In this document: one piece after another, positions 60,546 through 64,000 of the stretch
How positions within the stretch are numbered: position 1 is the first letter of the stretch
Layout of the letters: the number at the start of each line of letters is the position of its first letter
Position numbers and translations under genes: made by a program
Notes under the pieces: generated by a model
Databases searched by the model: none
Seen by the model: only the letters and a program-made list of their open reading frames with translations
Told to the model about the DNA's origin: nothing
Assembly: GCF_033949425.1 (NCBI RefSeq)
Contig: NZ_JAXAVX010000002.1
Span: 372,001-436,000, forward strand
Source of the DNA: Patulibacter brassicae
GTDB taxonomy: Bacteria; Actinomycetota; Thermoleophilia; Solirubrobacterales; Solirubrobacteraceae
DNA length: 64,000 nucleotides
Reading direction: 5' to 3'

Positions 60546-62641
60546 GCGCGGCCGCGACGCCCGGGTCCGTGCCGCCCGCGGACGCGCGCCCGGTCCGCCG
60601 GCTGCTCGTCGCCAACCGCGGCGAGATCGCGCGGCGGATCTTCGCGACCTGCCGCCGGCTCGGGATCGGGACCGTCGCCGTCCACAGCGACCCCGACGCC
60701 GACGCGCCGTTCGCGCGCGAGGCCGACCTGGCCGTCGCCCTCGGCGGCGCGGCGCCGGGCGAGTCCTACCTGCGCGCGGACGCGATCATCGCCGCCGCTC
60801 GCGCCACCGGCGCCGACGCGATCCACCCCGGCTACGGCTTCCTCTCCGAGGACGCCGGCTTCGCCGCCGCGGTGATCGACGCGGGCCTCACCTGGGTCGG
60901 ACCGGCGCCGGAGACGATCGCCGCGATGGGCTCCAAGCTCCGCGCTCGCGAGCTCATGGAGCAGGCCGGCGTGCCCGTCCTGCCCGGCGCCCGGGTGCCG
61001 GAGGACGTCGATCCGGCGGTGCTGGCGGACGAGGCCGCGGCGATCGGCTTCCCGCTGCTCGTGAAGGCGTCGGCCGGCGGCGGCGGACGCGGCATGCGGC
61101 TCGTCGAGGACCCCACGGCGCTCGCGGACGCGGTGGCCGCCGCCCGTCACGAGGCCGCCTCGGCCTTCGGCGACGGCACGGTCTTCCTCGAGCGCTACGT
61201 CACGCGGCCCCGGCACGTCGAGGTCCAGATCCTCGGCGACCATCACGGGACCGTCAGCGCGCTGCCCGAGCGCGACTGCTCGATCCAGCGTCGCCACCAG
61301 AAGCTCATCGAGGAGTCCCCGGCTCCCGCCCTCGGCGCGGAGGTCCGGGCGGCGCTGGCCGACGCGGCGCGCGACGCCGCCGCGGCGCTGGGGTACGTCA
61401 GCGCCGGGACCGTCGAGTTCGTCCTCGCCGGCGGCCCGGACACCGATCCCGGCCACCCGCAGGAGGCGTTCTTCCTCGAGGTGAACACCCGCCTGCAGGT
61501 CGAGCATCCGGTGACCGAGCTCGTCTGCGGCCTGGACCTCGTCGAGCTGCAGCTGCGGATCGCCGGCGGCGAGCCGCTGCCCCCCGAGGCCGTCGACCCG
61601 CCCGCCCGCGGCCACGCGATCGAGGCACGCCTCGTCGCCGAGGATCCCGCGGCGGGCTGGCTGCCGCAGACCGGCCTCGTGGAGCGGTTCTCGTTCGAGG
61701 GCGCCGTCGGACCCGCCGAGGACCGCGGCGACGCCTCGACCGTGCTGCGGCTCGACAGCGGCGTGGAGGCCGGCAGCGTCGTCTCGCCGCACTACGACTC
61801 GATGCTCGCGAAGGTCGTCGTCCACGCGCCGACCCGCGCGGCGGCGACGGCCCGCCTGGCGGACGCCCTGCGCCGCGCCCGGCTCGCCGGTCCGCGGACG
61901 GCCCGGGACCTGCTCGTGCGGACGCTCGAGCACCCGGCGTTCGCCGCGGTCGAGCACGACACGCAGCTGCTCGACGGCCCGGTCCGCGACGCGCTCGCCG
62001 TCCCGCTGCTGGGCGGGGAGGCGCTGCGCCCGCTCGCGGCCGCGGCCGCGCTCGCCGGCCAGGCCGCCCGACGCGCGGCCGCCGACGCCGGGAGCCTGGC
62101 GCCGAGCGGCTGGCGCAACGTCCCGGCCGTCGCCCAGTCCGTCGCCTACGACGTCGTCGGCGCGCCCCCGGGGGAGGGCCTCGCCGTCGCCTACCGCCTG
62201 GACCGCCGCGGCCGGCTCGCCGAGCTCGCGGTCGACGGCACGCCGCTCGTCGCCGAGCTCGTCCGTGCCGACCCGGACGTCGTCGAGCTGCGGATCGACG
62301 GCGTCCGGCACCGCTACGCCGTGCACGCCGGCCGCGACGCGCAGTGGGTCGCCACGCCCGAGGGCGAGGTCGGCCTGCGCGAGCGGCCGCGGTTCCCCGA
62401 CCACGCCGGACAGCTCGCCGCGGGCTCGCTCACCGCCCCGCTGCCCGGGACCGTCCTGCGGGTCCTCGTCGCCGCCGGCGACGCGGTGCGCGCCGGTCAG
62501 GCGCTCGTCGTCCTCGAGGCGATGAAGATGGAGCACGAGGTCACCGCGCCCGTCGACGGCACGGTCACCGAGCTCCCGGTCGCCGCCGGCGACCAGGTCG
62601 ACGGCGGGCAGGTCCTCGCCGTCGTCGACGACGCCGCGTGA
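60542..62641 (+). CDS. acyl-CoA carboxylase alpha subunit (biotin carboxylase plus carrier)
   Basis: A 699-residue subunit: RRLLVANRGEIARRIF, the ATP-grasp loop KASAGGGGRGMRLV, EVNTRLQVEHPVTE, and a biotinyl site EAMKMEH with the acceptor Lys near residue 662. Same length and order as the alpha subunit at 1460, so the two are paralogues. It charges biotin with CO2 for the beta subunit it overlaps. The middle BT-like domain (~500-610), which contacts the beta chain, differs from the first set, as expected for separate complexes. Confidence 0.93.
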   Translation: MSAAATPGSVPPADARPVRRLLVANRGEIARRIFATCRRLGIGTVAVHSDPDADAPFAREADLAVALGGAAPGESYLRADAIIAAARATGADAIHPGYGFLSEDAGFAAAVIDAGLTWVGPAPETIAAMGSKLRARELMEQAGVPVLPGARVPEDVDPAVLADEAAAIGFPLLVKASAGGGGRGMRLVEDPTALADAVAAARHEAASAFGDGTVFLERYVTRPRHVEVQILGDHHGTVSALPERDCSIQRRHQKLIEESPAPALGAEVRAALADAARDAAAALGYVSAGTVEFVLAGGPDTDPGHPQEAFFLEVNTRLQVEHPVTELVCGLDLVELQLRIAGGEPLPPEAVDPPARGHAIEARLVAEDPAAGWLPQTGLVERFSFEGAVGPAEDRGDASTVLRLDSGVEAGSVVSPHYDSMLAKVVVHAPTRAAATARLADALRRARLAGPRTARDLLVRTLEHPAFAAVEHDTQLLDGPVRDALAVPLLGGEALRPLAAAAALAGQAARRAAADAGSLAPSGWRNVPAVAQSVAYDVVGAPPGEGLAVAYRLDRRGRLAELAVDGTPLVAELVRADPDVVELRIDGVRHRYAVHAGRDAQWVATPEGEVGLRERPRFPDHAGQLAAGSLTAPLPGTVLRVLVAAGDAVRAGQALVVLEAMKMEHEVTAPVDGTVTELPVAAGDQVDGGQVLAVVDDAA

Positions 62642-62693
62642 CGCGGCGCCCGAGGACCCGCACGACCACCGACACCCGACCCCGGACGACGCC

Positions 62694-63875
62694 ATGAGCA
62701 CCATCGACCCCGACGTCCCCGTCCTGCCCCTGCTGGAGAGCGACGAGCTGCGCGCCGTCCGCGCGGCCGTGCGCGAGATCTGCGAGCGGTTCGGCCACGG
62801 CTACTGGCGCGAGACCCACGAGCGGGGCGAGTCGCCCGACGCGCTCTGGCAGGCCCTCTCCGAGGGCGGCTTCATCGGCGTGAACGTGCCGGAGGAGTGG
62901 GGCGGCGGGGGTCTCGGCATGCAGGGCCTGATCACCGTCGGCGAGGAGCTCGCCGCCTACGGCTTCAACATGCTGCTGCTCGTCGTCTCGCCGGCGATCA
63001 ACGGCTCGATCCTCGCCCGCCACGGCACGACGGAGCAGAAGGAGCGGTGGCTGCGCGGCGTCGCCGCCGGCACGACCCGGATCGCCTTCGCGATCACCGA
63101 GCCCGACGCCGGCACGAACTCGCACAACCTCCGCACGTCGCTGCGGCGCGAGGGCGGCAAGCTCCTGCTGAAGGGCCAGAAGACGTACATCTCCGGCGTC
63201 GAGCAGGCCGACCAGGTGCTCGTCGTCGCCCGCGGCGTGAACGAGGACGGCTCGCTCGGGCTGCCGTCGCTCTGCATCGTCGACGTCGACGCGCCCGGCT
63301 TCACCCGCGACCGGATCCCGATGCCCTACCTCGGGCCGGACCACCAGTGGACCCTGTTCTTCGACGACGTCGAGATCGACGAAGACCGCCTGGTCGGCGG
63401 CTTCAACGGCGGCCTCGGCCCGATCTTCGACGGCCTGAACCCCGAGCGGATCATCGGCGCCGCGCTGGCCTGCGGCGGCGGGCGCCTCGCGCTGGAGAAG
63501 GCGTCGGCCTACGCCCGCGAGCGCCAGGTGTGGAAGACGCCGATCGGCGCCCACCAGGGCGTCGCCCACCCGCTGGCGAAGGCGAAGATCGACCTCGACC
63601 TCGCGTGGCTCATGACCCAGAAGGCCGCCGCCCTCTACGACGCCGGCGCCCAGGCCGGCGAGGCCGCGAACATGGCGAAGTACGCCGCCGCCGAGGCCGG
63701 CATCGCCTGCGTGGACCGCGGCATGCAGACCCTCGGCGGCAACGGCCTGAGCATCGAGTACGGCATGTCGGACCTCTGGTGGGGTGCCCGGCTGGCCCGC
63801 ACCGCCCCGGTCAGCGCCGAGATGGTCCTGAACTACGTCGCCGAGCACTCCCTCGGCCTGCCGAAGAGTTATTGA
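62694..63875 (+). CDS. acyl-CoA dehydrogenase family protein
   Basis: A 393-residue full-length enzyme: IAFAITEPDAGTNSHNLRTS (FAD/substrate strand), KGQKTYISGVEQADQ, and the C-terminal QTLGGNGLSIEYGMSDLWWG instead of the usual GGYGY motif. It would oxidise the acyl-CoA handled by the carboxylase just upstream (52-base gap). The GGNG variant and the absence of a clear C-terminal IGEGTxE segment (it ends ARTAPVSAEMVLNYVAEHSL) mark it as a divergent subgroup. The stop codon lies inside the first copy of a direct repeat. Confidence 0.88.
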   Translation: MSTIDPDVPVLPLLESDELRAVRAAVREICERFGHGYWRETHERGESPDALWQALSEGGFIGVNVPEEWGGGGLGMQGLITVGEELAAYGFNMLLLVVSPAINGSILARHGTTEQKERWLRGVAAGTTRIAFAITEPDAGTNSHNLRTSLRREGGKLLLKGQKTYISGVEQADQVLVVARGVNEDGSLGLPSLCIVDVDAPGFTRDRIPMPYLGPDHQWTLFFDDVEIDEDRLVGGFNGGLGPIFDGLNPERIIGAALACGGGRLALEKASAYARERQVWKTPIGAHQGVAHPLAKAKIDLDLAWLMTQKAAALYDAGAQAGEAANMAKYAAAEAGIACVDRGMQTLGGNGLSIEYGMSDLWWGARLARTAPVSAEMVLNYVAEHSLGLPKSY

Positions 63876-63908
63876 GGGGCGGGCCCCAGGCCGCACGTCG
63901 GCCGTCTC
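63873..63908. repeat. direct repeat, copy 1 (36 bp)
   Basis: Identical over 36 bases to the sequence at the window end, offset by 92 bases. It begins with the dehydrogenase stop codon TGA and contains GGGGC-GG-GCCCC and GGCCG-CACGT-CGGCC, so it can fold into two small hairpins. Copies differ immediately upstream. It may act as a terminator-like element or be the first unit of an array. Confidence 0.85.
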
Positions 63909-63964
63909 GGCGCTCGGGCACGGGTCGGCCGGGTGCGGCCGTCCCGCCGTGACCGCTGTGGCTC

Positions 63965-64000
63965 TGAGGGGCGGGCCCCAGGCCGCACGTCGGCCGTCTC
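63965..64000. repeat. direct repeat, copy 2 (cut by window end)
   Basis: Same 36 bases as copy 1, separated by 56 bases of unrelated sequence. The right boundary is not visible, so repeat length and copy number are unknown. Confidence 0.85.

Noticed and set aside
63873..64000. CRISPR array start
   Set aside because: Only two copies are visible and the 56-base interval is longer than usual spacers. The first copy contains a gene's stop codon, and no cas gene is in view. Kept as a direct repeat.

Overview
The window is a very GC-rich, gene-dense stretch of actinobacterial chromosome. Many GTG starts, ATGA/GTGA stop-start overlaps, short or absent 5' leaders, PucR/TetR/LysR regulators next to acyl-CoA genes, secreted RTX-like calcium-binding repeat proteins and HtaA-domain haem proteins suggest a Thermoleophilia/Solirubrobacterales-type organism (Patulibacter- or Conexibacter-like). 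This placement is an inference and the genus is not fixed. No rRNA, tRNA, insertion sequence, prophage or CRISPR array was seen. No gene-free gap exceeds 300 bases; the largest are 19974-20257 (helicase/MscS promoters) and 45708-45988 (suf control region).

Layout. 1-6.1 kb: a leucine/branched-acyl catabolic operon (acyl-CoA dehydrogenase, HMG-CoA lyase, methylcrotonyl-CoA-type carboxylase alpha and beta, SDR). 6-18.4 kb: PucR, DUF445 membrane protein plus Abi-alpha-like partner, TetR/crotonase pair, LysR with divergent SDR, LtrA, LuxR, another acyl-CoA dehydrogenase and an ABC-F protein. 18.4-27 kb: DEAD-box helicase, MscS channel, M23 peptidase, GGDEF-EAL protein, FAD oxidoreductase and a small membrane protein. 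27-31.1 kb: first Fe-S locus (Rrf2 regulator, sufC, sufS, sufU), with a crotonase inserted on the opposite strand.

31.2-41.2 kb: a complete haem-acquisition island. It holds three HtaA-type surface proteins, hmuTUV, a membrane-anchored alpha/alpha-toroid protein, a HugZ-type haem oxygenase and a DtxR-fold regulator that has lost its metal ligands. 41.3-45.7 kb: two TetR regulators, an MFS exporter, and an amidohydrolase/cysteine-dioxygenase pair. 45.8-49 kb: second Fe-S locus (Rieske ferredoxin, sufB, sufD). 49.1-56.5 kb: two divergent RTX-like secreted proteins flanking an OmpR-type two-component system, a large secreted protein and a GH5 endoglycoceramidase-like enzyme. 56.5-64 kb: a second acyl-CoA carboxylase module with a BKACE enzyme, PucR regulator and acyl-CoA dehydrogenase. 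The window ends inside a repeat.

How it fits together. DtxR/IdeR-like iron boxes of the form TTAGG-N4-CCTAA lie before an HtaA gene and HugZ, before the Rieske-sufBD operon, and in a weaker version before hmuT. Haem import, haem breakdown and Fe-S assembly therefore look like one iron-responsive network. Both ends of the window are acyl-CoA carboxylase catabolic modules, each with a PucR gene close by.
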